A stretch of 64,000 bases of DNA from the NCBI GenBank assembly GCA_963775185.1, contig CAVZIE010000036.1:57674-121673 (forward strand), given 5' to 3'. Positions 44,092 through 53,215 of this stretch are shown here, one piece after another; within the stretch, counting starts at the first letter, position 1, and each line of letters starts with the position of its first letter. The notes beneath the pieces are model-generated. The model was given only the letters and a program-made list of their open reading frames with translations, was not told the DNA's origin and did no database searches. This DNA is from JAPSGB01 sp963775185. Lineage in GTDB: Bacteria > Myxococcota_A > Polyangia > Polyangiales > Polyangiaceae. Both the position numbers and the translations under genes were made by a program.

Positions 44092-44862
44092 ATGCAGGTC
44101 GTCATACTGGCGGGCGGATTGGGCAGCCGGCTCTCGGAGCGCACGGACGTTCGACCGAAGCCGATGGTGGAGGTCGGGCCGCACCCGATGCTCTGGCACA
44201 TCCTGAAGCTCTACTCGCACCACGGCTTCAGCGAGTTCGTGATCGCGTGCGGCTACAAGGGCGAGGTGATCAAGGAGTACTTCCACAACTACTACGTCCT
44301 GAACTCGGACTACGTAGTGAACCTCGCGGACGGCAGCGAGGAAGTGCGGCGCACGGCCACGCCGGATTGGCGCATCGCCGTGGTCGACACCGGGCTCCAC
44401 ACGCAGACGGGCGGACGCCTCAGGCGGCTGGACAGCTGGCTCACCGGCGATCGCTTCATGGTGACGTACGGCGACGGACTCTCGAACGTGGACATCGGCG
44501 CCGTGCTGGCGTTCCACAAGAAGCACGGCAAGCTCGCGACCGTGACCGGAGTGCGGCCGCCGGCGCGCTTCGGCGGGTTGGTGCTGGACGGCAGCAAGGT
44601 CACGAAGTTCACGGAAAAGCCCCAGGCCGGCGAGGGCTGGATCAACGGCGGCTTCTTCGTGTTCGAGCGCAAGGTGCTCGAGTACATGGACAGCGACGAG
44701 ACCGTCCTCGAGCGCGACCCGCTCGAGCGCCTGGCGCAAGACGGGCAGCTCGAGGCGTACCTCCACCCTGGCTTCTGGCAACCGATGGACACGCTTCGCG
44801 AGAAGCGCATCCTCGACTCGCTGTGGGAGAGCGGCAGCGCGCCCTGGAAGGTCTGGAAGTGA
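44092..44862 (+). CDS. rfbF: Glucose-1-phosphate cytidylyltransferase
   Basis: Makes CDP-glucose from CTP and glucose-1-phosphate. The sequence starts with the nucleotidyltransferase loop MQVVILAGGLGSRLSERTDV, then RPKPMVEVGPHPMLWHILK, YGDGLSNVD for metal binding, and FWQPMDTLREK, a signature of this subfamily. 256 residues, usual size. Overlaps rfbG (GTGA). Feeds the CDP-deoxysugar branch of the glycan cluster. Confidence 0.95.
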   Translation: MQVVILAGGLGSRLSERTDVRPKPMVEVGPHPMLWHILKLYSHHGFSEFVIACGYKGEVIKEYFHNYYVLNSDYVVNLADGSEEVRRTATPDWRIAVVDTGLHTQTGGRLRRLDSWLTGDRFMVTYGDGLSNVDIGAVLAFHKKHGKLATVTGVRPPARFGGLVLDGSKVTKFTEKPQAGEGWINGGFFVFERKVLEYMDSDETVLERDPLERLAQDGQLEAYLHPGFWQPMDTLREKRILDSLWESGSAPWKVWK

Positions 44863-45932
44863 GCGGAACCAGCGCGGCGTTCTACGCCGGCAAATCCGTG
44901 CTCGTGACCGGACACACGGGCTTCAAGGGCGCGTGGCTGTCGCGCTGGCTCGTGCGCATGGGCGCGCGCGTCAGCGGCTTCGCCCTGGCGCCGGATCAGC
45001 ACCCGAGCGTGTTCGAGCTGGCTCGTCTGGCAGAGACGATGACGTCGGTGACGGGCGACATCCGCGATCCCGACGCCGTCGCGAAGGTCGTCGAGCAGTC
45101 GCAACCGGAGGTCGTGTTCCACCTGGCGGCGCAGTCGCTGGTGCGCCGCTCGTACCGCGACCCGGTGTACACGTACGCGACCAACGTGATGGGCACGGTG
45201 CATCTGCTCGAAGCATGCCGGCACGTGGATTCGGTGCGCGCCGTCGTGATCGTCACCAGCGACAAGTGCTACGAGAACCGCGAGTGGCTGTGGGGCTACC
45301 GCGAGAACGAGGCGATGGGCGGCAGCGATCCGTACAGCTCGAGCAAGGGCGCCGCGGAGATCGTGACGGCGGCATTCCGGCGCTCGTTCTTCCCGGCGGA
45401 CGGGCCGACGGGCGTCGCCAGCGCGCGCGCCGGCAACGTGATCGGCGGCGGTGACTGGTCGGAGGACCGGCTGCTGCCGGACATCGTGCGCGGCGCGGAC
45501 GCGGGAACGGACGTCTTGATCCGCAACCCCGCTTCGACGCGGCCGTGGCAGCACGTGCTCGAGCCGCTCTCCGGCTACCTGCTGCTGGCCCAGCGCGTGT
45601 ACGGCGATCACGCCTTCGCCCAGGGCTACAACTTCGGGCCGGCCGCGGCGGACACGCGAAGCGTCGGCGAGGTGTCGCAGCGCTTCGTGAAAGAGCTCGG
45701 TGCCGGACGGCTCGTGCTCGGCAAGCCCGATGCGAGCGCACCGCACGAGGCGCGCTTGCTCGCTCTGGACTGCAGCAAGGCGCGCATCGAGCTCGGCTGG
45801 AAGCCACGCCTCGATCTGGACGCGGCGCTGGGCATGACGGCGGCGTGGTATCGCGCCCACCGCGAGCGGCCGGGCTCGGAGCGCGAGATGCTCGACCGGC
45901 AGATCGACGAATACTCGGGTCTGGCGGGATGA
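44859..45932 (+). CDS. rfbG: CDP-glucose 4,6-dehydratase
   Basis: Converts CDP-glucose to CDP-4-keto-6-deoxyglucose. The GTG start overlaps rfbF. Rossmann motif GHTGFKGAWLSRWL; SDKCYENREWLWGYRENEAMGG with the SDR catalytic region, followed by YSSSKGAAE (Tyr/Lys pair); RPWQHVLEPLSGYLLLAQ typical of the subfamily. 357 residues. The stop overlaps the next epimerase (ATGA), so the three genes form a coupled operon. Confidence 0.95.
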   Translation: MSGTSAAFYAGKSVLVTGHTGFKGAWLSRWLVRMGARVSGFALAPDQHPSVFELARLAETMTSVTGDIRDPDAVAKVVEQSQPEVVFHLAAQSLVRRSYRDPVYTYATNVMGTVHLLEACRHVDSVRAVVIVTSDKCYENREWLWGYRENEAMGGSDPYSSSKGAAEIVTAAFRRSFFPADGPTGVASARAGNVIGGGDWSEDRLLPDIVRGADAGTDVLIRNPASTRPWQHVLEPLSGYLLLAQRVYGDHAFAQGYNFGPAAADTRSVGEVSQRFVKELGAGRLVLGKPDASAPHEARLLALDCSKARIELGWKPRLDLDAALGMTAAWYRAHRERPGSEREMLDRQIDEYSGLAG

Positions 45933-46855
45933 CCACGCCGGGCGCCGCGGTCGTCACCGGCGGAACCGGCTTCATTGGTTCGGCGCTCGTGCGCCGTCTC
46001 GCCGCCGGCGGCACGCGTGTGACGTGCCTGATCCGCCAGGGCAGCGAGCGCGCGGAGCGGCTCCGCGACGTCGACGGCGTGACGCTGGTTCCCATCGACG
46101 AGATCGCGCACATCGACGCTCCCGCGGGCAGCGTGGTCTACAACCTGGCGTCCTACGGCGTGCGGCCGGACCAGCGCGATCCGGAGCTGCTGGTGGACGG
46201 CAACGTCACGCTGCTGCTCAGGCTGCTCGCCGCCGCCAAGCGCTGGAGCGCAGCGCGCGTCGTGCACATCGGTAGCTGCGCCGAGTACGCGGTAGCGACC
46301 GCGCCCGAGCGGGTGCGCGAGGATCATCCGCTCGGCACCGGCTCCCTGTACGGCGCGAGCAAGGCCGCGACGACCTTGCTGGGAACCGCGCTGGCGAGAC
46401 AGCTCGGCGTGCCCATGCTCACCCTGCGCTTGTTCGGCACCTACGGCCCGGGCGAGGCGCCACACCGGCTGATCCCGCACCTGGTGTCGCGGCTGTCGAA
46501 GGGCGAGCGCGCGACGTTGACCAGCGGCGAGCAGATCCGCGATCTGACGTACGTGGACGACGTGGTCGACGCCTGCCTCGCCGCCGCGCATGCCGACAGC
46601 CTGGAGAACCTCGGCGCGTACAACGTGTGCTCGGGCAAGCCGGTGCGGATCCGCGAGGTGGCCGAGCTGGTCGCGCACGTCATGGGGCGCCCGCCGTCGG
46701 ACCTCGGCTTCGGCGACGCGGCGTTGCGCGACTACGAGACAGCGTGGCTGGTGGGCGATCCGACGCGCTTCCGCGCCGCGACCGGCACCCAGCCAAAGGT
46801 CGATCTGGAAGACGGCATCCGCCGCAGCGTCGCCGCGCTCACCAGCGCGCGCTAG
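45929..46855 (+). CDS. NAD-dependent epimerase/dehydratase (CDP-sugar reductase candidate)
   Basis: Extended SDR: VVTGGTGFIGSALVRRLA Rossmann loop and the active-site YGASKAA pair, then LRLFGTYGPGEAPHRLIPHL. 308 residues. Third gene of the rfbF-rfbG operon, so its substrate is probably the CDP-4-keto-6-deoxyglucose product; a CDP-paratose/abequose/tyvelose-type 4-reductase or epimerase is likely, but the end sugar cannot be named. The 3' end overlaps the convergent glycosyltransferase by 17 bp. Confidence 0.82.
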   Translation: MTTPGAAVVTGGTGFIGSALVRRLAAGGTRVTCLIRQGSERAERLRDVDGVTLVPIDEIAHIDAPAGSVVYNLASYGVRPDQRDPELLVDGNVTLLLRLLAAAKRWSAARVVHIGSCAEYAVATAPERVREDHPLGTGSLYGASKAATTLLGTALARQLGVPMLTLRLFGTYGPGEAPHRLIPHLVSRLSKGERATLTSGEQIRDLTYVDDVVDACLAAAHADSLENLGAYNVCSGKPVRIREVAELVAHVMGRPPSDLGFGDAALRDYETAWLVGDPTRFRAATGTQPKVDLEDGIRRSVAALTSAR

Positions 46856-47756
46856 CGTCGAAGTCGTCGATCACGCGCTGCCAGGCCGCGCGGTTGGCGT
46901 CGAAGCTCGCGTGCTGCTCGACCCACGCGCGCGGGTGATACTGCCGCGACTCCAGGCCGTTCAAGAACTCCGAGACGGTGCGCACCAGACGCCCGCGGGT
47001 CGTGAACACGTCCCGCCGCGGCACCACGCTCGCGTCGAACTGCTCCGGTCCGTCGAGCATCAACCCGACGCGCGTGAACAAGCACGGCAGATCCATGGCC
47101 ATCGCCTCGCACACCACCAGGCTGTTGCCCTCGTAGCGGCTCAGGTGCAGGAACGCCCGGGCGCGGCGCATGTGATCCGGGATCGGCTCGCCACCGGCGC
47201 CGAGCAGCTCGAAGCGCCAGTCGGGCAACGCCTTCTCCAGCACGGGATACAGGTGGCTGCCCTTGTGCGGCGCGCGGGCGTCGTGCAAGAGCACGCGCGA
47301 GCCGGCGTTGTCCAGGCGGCCGTCGAAGCGCTCCAGATCGATGCCGTGATACACGATGTGCCGCGCGCGGCTCTTGTACAGGCGCGCGAACGCGTCGCGC
47401 ACCCACTCGGCGGCGGCGACCCACAGCGTGTTGTCGCGGCGCGCCGCGCGCGCCTGTGCGACGGCCATCTTGAACGCGTACAGCGACGTGACCCAGAACG
47501 CCTTGTACAGCACCATGCCGTGCTGGATGCCGATCACCGGCACGCGCTCGGGCCAGTCGAGCACCATCTGGTTGTCGCAGATCACCGGCAGGCGCCGGCG
47601 CACGACGAGCTCTTCGTCGCGCGTCGCCGGCGTCATGAACAGGACCTCCTCGAACGCCAGCGCGAGGTTCTTGGCGTGCGTCTCGACGCCGCCCTTGGTG
47701 GTGCGCGGATCGTTCAGCGTATAGGCGACCACCGTCCTGGGGATGCGCCCGCTCAT
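46839..47756 (-). CDS. Glycosyltransferase, GT4-like
   Basis: 305 residues with a GT-B pattern: N-terminal GGVETHAKNLALAF, linker HIVYHGIDLERFDG and a C-terminal donor site RAFLHLSRYEGNSLVVCEAMAMDLPC (in parts), with the EGNSLVVCE motif in place of the usual E-x7-E. Starts at ATG 47756, overlapping the upstream methyltransferase stop (ATGA). Part of the glycan assembly cluster. Confidence 0.85.
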   Translation of the reverse strand: MSGRIPRTVVAYTLNDPRTTKGGVETHAKNLALAFEEVLFMTPATRDEELVVRRRLPVICDNQMVLDWPERVPVIGIQHGMVLYKAFWVTSLYAFKMAVAQARAARRDNTLWVAAAEWVRDAFARLYKSRARHIVYHGIDLERFDGRLDNAGSRVLLHDARAPHKGSHLYPVLEKALPDWRFELLGAGGEPIPDHMRRARAFLHLSRYEGNSLVVCEAMAMDLPCLFTRVGLMLDGPEQFDASVVPRRDVFTTRGRLVRTVSEFLNGLESRQYHPRAWVEQHASFDANRAAWQRVIDDFDASARW

Positions 47757-48631
47757 GGCTTCTTGGCGATGATGCCCATGGACGTCGTCGCGTAGCGCTT
47801 CAACATCAGACGCAAGTGCGGCACCCAACGGAAGGGCGGCACGTCCACGTGATGGTCGAGCGGCTCCGTGCCGGGGTGATGGTTGAACGGCAACACCTCG
47901 TAGCCGCGACCCTGGAGGCGCAGGACCAGGTCGTCGATGTCGCGCTTGCGGAACAACACGGTACCCTCGTGGTCGAGCGTCTTGTCGTTGGACACCAGGT
48001 TGAACTCCGTGGTGTGCAGCGCGACGCCGCCGGGTCGCAGGCAGTCCATCGACGCGACCACGAAGCGCTTGCCGTTCTCGATGCTGCCCAGATGCTCGAG
48101 CGCGCAGGTGGACCAGGTGAAATCGAAGTCGCGTAGCCCGGTGGAAATCGCGTTCATGTCGGCGACCTGGAACGTCACGTGCTTGTGCAACGTCTCGCGA
48201 TCGCAGATGTCGGGGTACTCCATGTGCTGGAGCGACGTCGCGTGCTGATCGGTCTTGACCCAGCCGGCCTTCTTCGCGCTCGTGAGGCTCTGATCCGTCG
48301 CGACGACGTCGATGCCGCGCGCCGCGAACACGGCGGGCAGCTGCTCCGTGCCGACCCCGAAGCCGAGACCGCGCAGCCCGGCGCGGATGCCGAGCTGCTC
48401 TTCGAGCCCTTGCAGGATGTAGCAGTACTCCCAGACCTTGCGCCGCTGCGCGTCCGGGCGCCGGTGCAGGACGTCGCACCAGGCCAGGTACTCGGGCGCG
48501 CGCGTCTGCGCGGCGGTGCACAGCTGCGTGGTCAGGCGGGGAAACGTCGGTTCTGGCGAGCGCGGCACTGACCGACCGATGGCTTCACCCAGACGACGGG
48601 CTCGCCATTTTCTCGCAATTGTCAGCACCAT
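47753..48631 (-). CDS. Class I SAM-dependent methyltransferase
   Basis: MVLTIARKWRARRLGEAIGR starts 292 residues. The SAM loop is GLGFGVGTEQLPAVFAARGI, then VVATDQ, VADMNAIS, FDFTWSTCALEHLGSIENG and GGVALHTTEFNL, a Methyltransf_11/23-type layout. Coupled to the GT4 gene by ATGA overlap. Probably modifies a sugar or carrier-linked intermediate of the cluster. Confidence 0.85.
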   Translation of the reverse strand: MVLTIARKWRARRLGEAIGRSVPRSPEPTFPRLTTQLCTAAQTRAPEYLAWCDVLHRRPDAQRRKVWEYCYILQGLEEQLGIRAGLRGLGFGVGTEQLPAVFAARGIDVVATDQSLTSAKKAGWVKTDQHATSLQHMEYPDICDRETLHKHVTFQVADMNAISTGLRDFDFTWSTCALEHLGSIENGKRFVVASMDCLRPGGVALHTTEFNLVSNDKTLDHEGTVLFRKRDIDDLVLRLQGRGYEVLPFNHHPGTEPLDHHVDVPPFRWVPHLRLMLKRYATTSMGIIAKKP

Positions 48632-48720
48632 CTTCCGTCGGCGGTTACTACGATGCCCCGCGGCCCGCAAGCGCGGGCAGTGGCACCCGGGCGGCGGCTT
48701 TGCTACCAAACGGCGAGCGC

Positions 48721-49410
48721 ATGGGACTGGTCGAAGCTTTCGGAACGCTGCGGCGCCGCCTGAGCGGAAAGCCGCGTCAAGGCCTGCAAGCGCACGTGCC
48801 GATGGAGCGCATGGGCAACGAGTACGGCGGCTACGCCGTCTGCCCGAAGGGGCTCGACGAGCAAAGCGTCGTCTACTCCTTCGGGATCGGCGAGGACATC
48901 TCCTTCGATCTGGCGTTCGCCGAGCGCTTCGGCTCGGCGATCCACGCCTTCGATCCCACGCCGCGATCGATCGAGTGGGTGCGCGCGCAGCAGCTGCCGC
49001 CGCGCTTCGAGGTGCACGAGTACGGCCTGGCCGCGCACGACGGCACCGCACACTTCACGCCGCCCGAGGACCCGACGCACATCTCGCACACCATGCTCGA
49101 GCGCCCGGACGCGTCGCGCCCCGCGGTCGAGGTCCAGGTGCGCCGCCTGTGCACCGTTGCCGCCGAGCTCGGCCACACGCACATCGACGTGCTCAAGATG
49201 GACGTGGAAGGCGCCGAGTACGACGCGATCGACGACCTGCTCGAAAGCGGTCCGCAGCCCGACCAGCTGCTCGTCGAGTTCCACCACCACATGCCCGGCG
49301 TGGAGCTGGCGCAGACCGAGCGCGCCATCGATCAGCTGAACCGCGCCGGCTACCGCATCTTCGACGTCTCCCCCTCGGGCCACGAGTTCTCGTTCATCCG
49401 CAAGACCTGA
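48721..49410 (+). CDS. FkbM-family methyltransferase
   Basis: ATG 48721 follows GGCGAG. SAM region VVYSFGIGEDISFDLAFAERFGS and IHAFDPTPRSIEWV, then IDVLKMDVEGAEYDAIDDLL, the hallmark of FkbM (Methyltransf_21), and LLVEFHHH. 229 residues. Such enzymes O-methylate sugars or polyketides; context points to a sugar. Divergent from the other methyltransferase. Confidence 0.88.
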   Translation: MGLVEAFGTLRRRLSGKPRQGLQAHVPMERMGNEYGGYAVCPKGLDEQSVVYSFGIGEDISFDLAFAERFGSAIHAFDPTPRSIEWVRAQQLPPRFEVHEYGLAAHDGTAHFTPPEDPTHISHTMLERPDASRPAVEVQVRRLCTVAAELGHTHIDVLKMDVEGAEYDAIDDLLESGPQPDQLLVEFHHHMPGVELAQTERAIDQLNRAGYRIFDVSPSGHEFSFIRKT

Positions 49411-49425
49411 CCGGCCTTCAGCTTG

Positions 49426-49451
49426 ATGCCGGTCCGGCGCGGAACCCCGCG
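49426..49451 (+). repeat. Intergenic two-hairpin repeat, copy 13
   Basis: GCCGGTCCGGC plus CGCGG-AACC-CCGCG, 15 bp after the FkbM stop. Both hairpins are intact. Confidence 0.8.
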
Positions 49452-49466
49452 TTCCCCGGGAGATCT

Positions 49467-49690
49467 CTTCACAGGAAGGACGGAAGAGCGGAAGGTTTCC
49501 AGGAGCTCGGGGTATTCGCCTCATGAATCGGGAGCGTAGCTCGACCGCGTTCAGCTCGAGGGGGACGCGATATCCAACGGCGAGGTCGAGGCGGAGGCGA
49601 TAGGTGCCCCTCGGGCAGCGCACCGATCAGTTCGTCCGTGCGATCCCCGGGTCTTCCGCCCTTCCGCTCTTCCTGTGAAATCCCCATGGA
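49467..49690 (-). mobile_element. Second internally deleted GxxExxY gene bounded by inverted repeats
   Basis: Arms TTCACAGGAAGGACGGAAG at 49469 and the reverse complement TTCCGCTCTTCCTGTGAA near 49680 bound about 220 bp. On the minus strand the core encodes TDELIGA (family N-terminus), then in another frame YRLRLDLAVGYRVPLELNAVE, then LPIHEA (family middle), and ends inside the right arm. It retains a different part of the gene than the copy at 22960-23363, so each arose by its own deletion. No transposase. Confidence 0.7.
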
Positions 49691-49758
49691 GCGGCATCGC
49701 ACCCGGGGGGACGCGCGGTTCGAGCGCCGTGCGCGGTGGCAGAGCGCGAGCGCGGCCT

Positions 49759-49781
49759 GGGATTCCGCGCCGGACCGGCAT
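49759..49781 (-). repeat. Intergenic two-hairpin repeat, copy 14
   Basis: GGGATTCCGCGCCGGACCGGC, reverse orientation, 15 bp beyond the flippase stop. The region 49691-49758 holds nothing else. Confidence 0.72.
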
Positions 49782-49796
49782 CCCCAGGCAAGCGCG

Positions 49797-51353
49797 TCAG
49801 CGCAGGATCTTGAGACGGATCCAGTTCCAGATGAACTCCCAGTCGCTGCGCTCGATCAGGCCGGTGAGGGTGCCGATCGCGCCGAACACCACCAGCACGA
49901 TGCCAGCCTCGCCGGCGAGCATCAGCCCCGGGCCGCGGTGCAGCTCGAGCTTGAAGGCGAGCGCGACGAGGCCGGCGATGGCGCTCAAGCCGAGCACGCG
50001 TGTGTAGCGCCACAGCGGAAAGACTTCCGAGGTGCGCACGCCGGCGGCACGCCCGATGGCCCAGCAGTAGAAGACGAGCGTCGGGATGAACGCGAGCACG
50101 GTGCCGAGCGCCGGCCCCACGAAGCCGATGGTGAACACCAGCGGCACGCTGATCAGCAGGTTCGACGACAGCGAGAGCAGCGCGGCTTGCAGCACGTAGC
50201 GGGGCTTGCCGGCGGCGACGATCACCGTGCCGTAGGCGGCGACGCGGCCGAGGGTGAGGAGCGCGTACATGCGGAACACGGGCGCCGCGTGCAGGTACGC
50301 CTTGGTGAACAGGAGCTCCATCAGCTCCTCGGCGCCGACCACGAAGATCGCCGCGAACGGCAGGACAAGCAGGCTCACCTTCTCGATCGAGCGTTGCCAG
50401 ATCGAGAGCGCTTCGCGCGCGCGGCCGCTCTTGAACAGCTCCACGAAGCGCGGCGCGTAGGCGATGCCCACGGCGTACGGCACGTAGCTGACGATGGGCA
50501 CTTGCCACGCGCCGGCCTGGTATTCGGCGAAGGCCGCGGCGGGGAACGCGAGCAGGATCAGGTAGCGATCCAGCGCGTTGTTCAGCATGCTGACGATGTC
50601 CGTCGCGCCGAGCGGGATCGCGAAGCCGAACAGTTGCTTGACCGACACCGGCGACGGCACGCGCGGCACGCCGCCATACAGGTCGCGCAGGAAGTAGATA
50701 ACGATCGCGCCCTGCATGATCCCGACGCAGGAGATGCACAATGCTACGACGAACACGCTGTGCCCGAGCGCGAGCGGCACGAGCGTCGCGAGGCTCATGG
50801 CGATCGACTTCATCACGCCGACCGCCGACGCCCCGCGCGCTCGCCCCTCGGCGATCAGCAGGTTCGGCAAGATACGCGCGGGCAGATCGCCGATCGGCAA
50901 CAACGCCAGACCGAGCAGCGGGTGCAAGTCGACCTGCTTCTTGCCGGACGAATCAGCGAGCGCGCCGGGGATCGCGTCGCCGAATAGCCCGACCGCGACC
51001 AGCACCAGGGCGGCGAGCACCCCCAACGCGAGCATGGTGCCAGCGATCTTCAGCGCCACCGCGCGACGCTCCTCGAGCGGGCGCGCGGGCAGGTAGTACA
51101 TGAGCGTCTGCGGAAAGCCCGACGTGACGACGAGCGACACCGTCTCGTAGATCAGCAAGAGCGCCATCAGCGTGGCGACATCCGCCTTGCCGACGATGCG
51201 CACCACGAGCAGCGGCACGATCACGCTCGAGAGCGTGGCGAGCGCGGTGCCCAGAACGAGGATGCCGGCCTGTTTGGCGTGATCCGCGCGCGCGCTCTCG
51301 CTCACGACGTCGGCCCCAGACGCAGGCCCCGGCGCGTCGGGCTTATCGGACAC
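49797..51353 (-). CDS. Oligosaccharide flippase (Wzx/MATE-like)
   Basis: 518 residues with about 12-14 hydrophobic helices, e.g. GILVLGTALATLSSVIVPLL, MLALGVLAALVLVAVGLFG, LLISVPLVFTIGFVGPALGT. Pattern and length fit the polysaccharide biosynthesis/Wzx family that flips lipid-linked sugars across the inner membrane. The start is GTG 51353, next to the methyltransferase gene, and it lies among glycosyltransferases, so it is the export step of this cluster. Confidence 0.88.
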   Translation of the reverse strand: MSDKPDAPGPASGADVVSESARADHAKQAGILVLGTALATLSSVIVPLLVVRIVGKADVATLMALLLIYETVSLVVTSGFPQTLMYYLPARPLEERRAVALKIAGTMLALGVLAALVLVAVGLFGDAIPGALADSSGKKQVDLHPLLGLALLPIGDLPARILPNLLIAEGRARGASAVGVMKSIAMSLATLVPLALGHSVFVVALCISCVGIMQGAIVIYFLRDLYGGVPRVPSPVSVKQLFGFAIPLGATDIVSMLNNALDRYLILLAFPAAAFAEYQAGAWQVPIVSYVPYAVGIAYAPRFVELFKSGRAREALSIWQRSIEKVSLLVLPFAAIFVVGAEELMELLFTKAYLHAAPVFRMYALLTLGRVAAYGTVIVAAGKPRYVLQAALLSLSSNLLISVPLVFTIGFVGPALGTVLAFIPTLVFYCWAIGRAAGVRTSEVFPLWRYTRVLGLSAIAGLVALAFKLELHRGPGLMLAGEAGIVLVVFGAIGTLTGLIERSDWEFIWNWIRLKILR

Positions 51354-51356
51354 TCG

Positions 51357-51923
51357 TCACTCCTTGCGGACGAGGCAGACTTGCCCTTGCTCCCAGGGCG
51401 TCAGGAACAGCGCCGGACCGAGCGCGTTCACCGCGTCGTGATACTGGGTGCGCTGCGCGTCGTGAAGCACGATCACGCCGCCGGGGCGGAGCAGATCGAA
51501 GCCCGCGCGCAGGCAGAAGCGCCGCGCGCGCCCGTCCACCAGCACGAAGTCGAACTCGGTGCCGAGCCCGGCGGGGAACCCGACGTAGCTCTTGCACAGC
51601 TCCGGCTCCTGCTCGGCGCGCGCGTCCCAGGCGATCATCTCCTCTTCGGAGTGCTTGCCGGGAGGCAGCGGGCGATCGGGCTCCACCAGGTTCAGGCTCA
51701 GGCGCGGATCCGTCACGCGCACCTTCACCTGCTCGTACCAATCGCGATGATGCTCCACCGACACGTAGCGCTCGACGAACGGGCACTGCTTGAGGATGGC
51801 CTGCGTGCTGCCGCCGCTGCCCCACTCGAGACAGCGGCGCGCGCCGAGCGTGTGCAGGATCGCCAGGACCTGCGAGAACTCGACGGGATGCATGTAGACC
51901 GGCAGGTCGCTGGGTGCCGTCAT
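51357..51923 (-). CDS. Class I SAM-dependent methyltransferase-like protein
   Basis: MTAPSDLPVYMHPVEFSQVL begins 188 residues. CLEWGSGGSTQAIL is the SAM glycine loop, YVSVEHHRDWYEQV the acidic strand, DFVLVDGRARRFCLRAGFDL the third motif, and GGVIVLHDAQRTQY the end of the core. Probably co-transcribed with the flippase (4-bp gap). Substrate unknown. Confidence 0.82.
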   Translation of the reverse strand: MTAPSDLPVYMHPVEFSQVLAILHTLGARRCLEWGSGGSTQAILKQCPFVERYVSVEHHRDWYEQVKVRVTDPRLSLNLVEPDRPLPPGKHSEEEMIAWDARAEQEPELCKSYVGFPAGLGTEFDFVLVDGRARRFCLRAGFDLLRPGGVIVLHDAQRTQYHDAVNALGPALFLTPWEQGQVCLVRKE

Positions 51924-51999
51924 CCGAGTCGCGGAGTCTACCCGGGCGGCCCGCGAGCGCAAGCGTGGCGGCCGATGCTAGGCTGCGCGGCGCCGCCGC

Positions 52000-53214
52000 A
52001 TGCCCGCACGCCAGACCATCGTCTGCCTCTCGTCCCAGAACTGGAGCGACCCGCTCTGGACGAACAAGCAGCACATCATGAGTCGGCTCGCCGCGGACCA
52101 TCGCGTGCTGCACGTGGACTTCCGGCCCTTGCCGGCGCTCCGTCTGGTGCCGGCAAAGCTCCGCGCGGCGCCCGGCGCGGCGCTGCATCCGCTGAGCTTG
52201 CTGACCGATCCGCACATCGAAGAGCACGACGGCGTGTCCGTGCTGCAGTTCTACGCGCCGGCGGCGACCTACCTGTTCCCCTTCGGGCACCCGCTGCGCA
52301 CGTTCGCGAGCTTCGACCTGCACGTGCGCTTGCTCGGGCGCTACCTCGAGCGGCAGCAGATCGACGACGCGATCCTCTGGGTCTATCACCCGGGCTTCGG
52401 CGGCGGCGTGGCGCGCCTGCCGCACAAGCTCCTGGTCTACGACTGCGTCGACGAGTACACCGCCTTCCCCGACTACCGGAAGTGCAAGGACTGGATCGCG
52501 TCCCGGGAGGAGAGCCTGTGTCGCGCCGCGGATCTGGTGTTCACCACCGCGCCCGGGCTCTACGATCGCAAGCGCGCGTTCAACCCGGACGGCACGCACC
52601 TGGTCCACAACGTCGGCGACGCGGAGCACTTCCGGCGCGCCCTCGACGCGTCCAGCGTCGTCCCCGCGGAGATCGCATCGCTGCCGCACCCGGTGATCGG
52701 CTTCGTGGGCGCGGTCAGCGACTACAAGCTGAACACCGAGTGGGTGCTCGCGCTGGCCCAGGCGCGGCCCGACTGGTCCGTCGTGATCATCGGCCCGGTC
52801 GGGCTCGCCAATCCGGACACGGACGTGAGCCGCCTGCAGCAGACGCCCAACGTGCACCTGCTCGGCACGCGTCCCTACGCGGAACTTCCCGCGTACCTCA
52901 AGGGCTTCGACGTCGCGATGATCCCGTACCGGATCAACGACTACACGCGCACGGTCTTCCCCATCAAGTTCTTCGAGTTCATGGCCACGGGCAAGCCCGT
53001 CGTGATCTCGAACCTGCCGGCGCTCGCCGAGTTCTACGACGCGGTGCTCGTCGCGCGCGACGCGGGCGAGCTGGTGCAGCGCTGCGAGCAAGCGCTCGCC
53101 GATCCGGAGAGCGGGCGCGAGCGCCGCATCGCGCTCGCCGACGAGCACTCGTGGCCGGCGCGCGTGCGCCGCCTGATGCAGCTCATCGACGCCAGGCTCG
53201 CCGAGCGCGCGTAG
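52000..53214 (+). CDS. Glycosyltransferase, GT-B fold (GT1/GT4-like)
   Basis: 404 residues. N-terminal domain with SQNWSDPLWTNKQHIMSRLA and LLVYDCVDEYTAF; linker HLVHNVGDAEHF; donor domain VIGFVGAVSDYKLNTEWVLA, VHLLGTRPYAELPAYLKGFD, VAMIPYRINDYTRTVFPIKFFEFMATGKPV (in parts) with the KFFEFMA motif. Resembles TuaH-type enzymes of surface polysaccharide synthesis. Divergent from the methyltransferase. Confidence 0.88.
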   Translation: MPARQTIVCLSSQNWSDPLWTNKQHIMSRLAADHRVLHVDFRPLPALRLVPAKLRAAPGAALHPLSLLTDPHIEEHDGVSVLQFYAPAATYLFPFGHPLRTFASFDLHVRLLGRYLERQQIDDAILWVYHPGFGGGVARLPHKLLVYDCVDEYTAFPDYRKCKDWIASREESLCRAADLVFTTAPGLYDRKRAFNPDGTHLVHNVGDAEHFRRALDASSVVPAEIASLPHPVIGFVGAVSDYKLNTEWVLALAQARPDWSVVIIGPVGLANPDTDVSRLQQTPNVHLLGTRPYAELPAYLKGFDVAMIPYRINDYTRTVFPIKFFEFMATGKPVVISNLPALAEFYDAVLVARDAGELVQRCEQALADPESGRERRIALADEHSWPARVRRLMQLIDARLAERA

Positions 53215-53215
53215 C

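Noticed and set aside
42124..44781. Minus-strand frame continuing upstream of the TetR gene through alkB and rfbF
   Set aside because: Only the TetR part has family motifs; the rest is antisense shadow.
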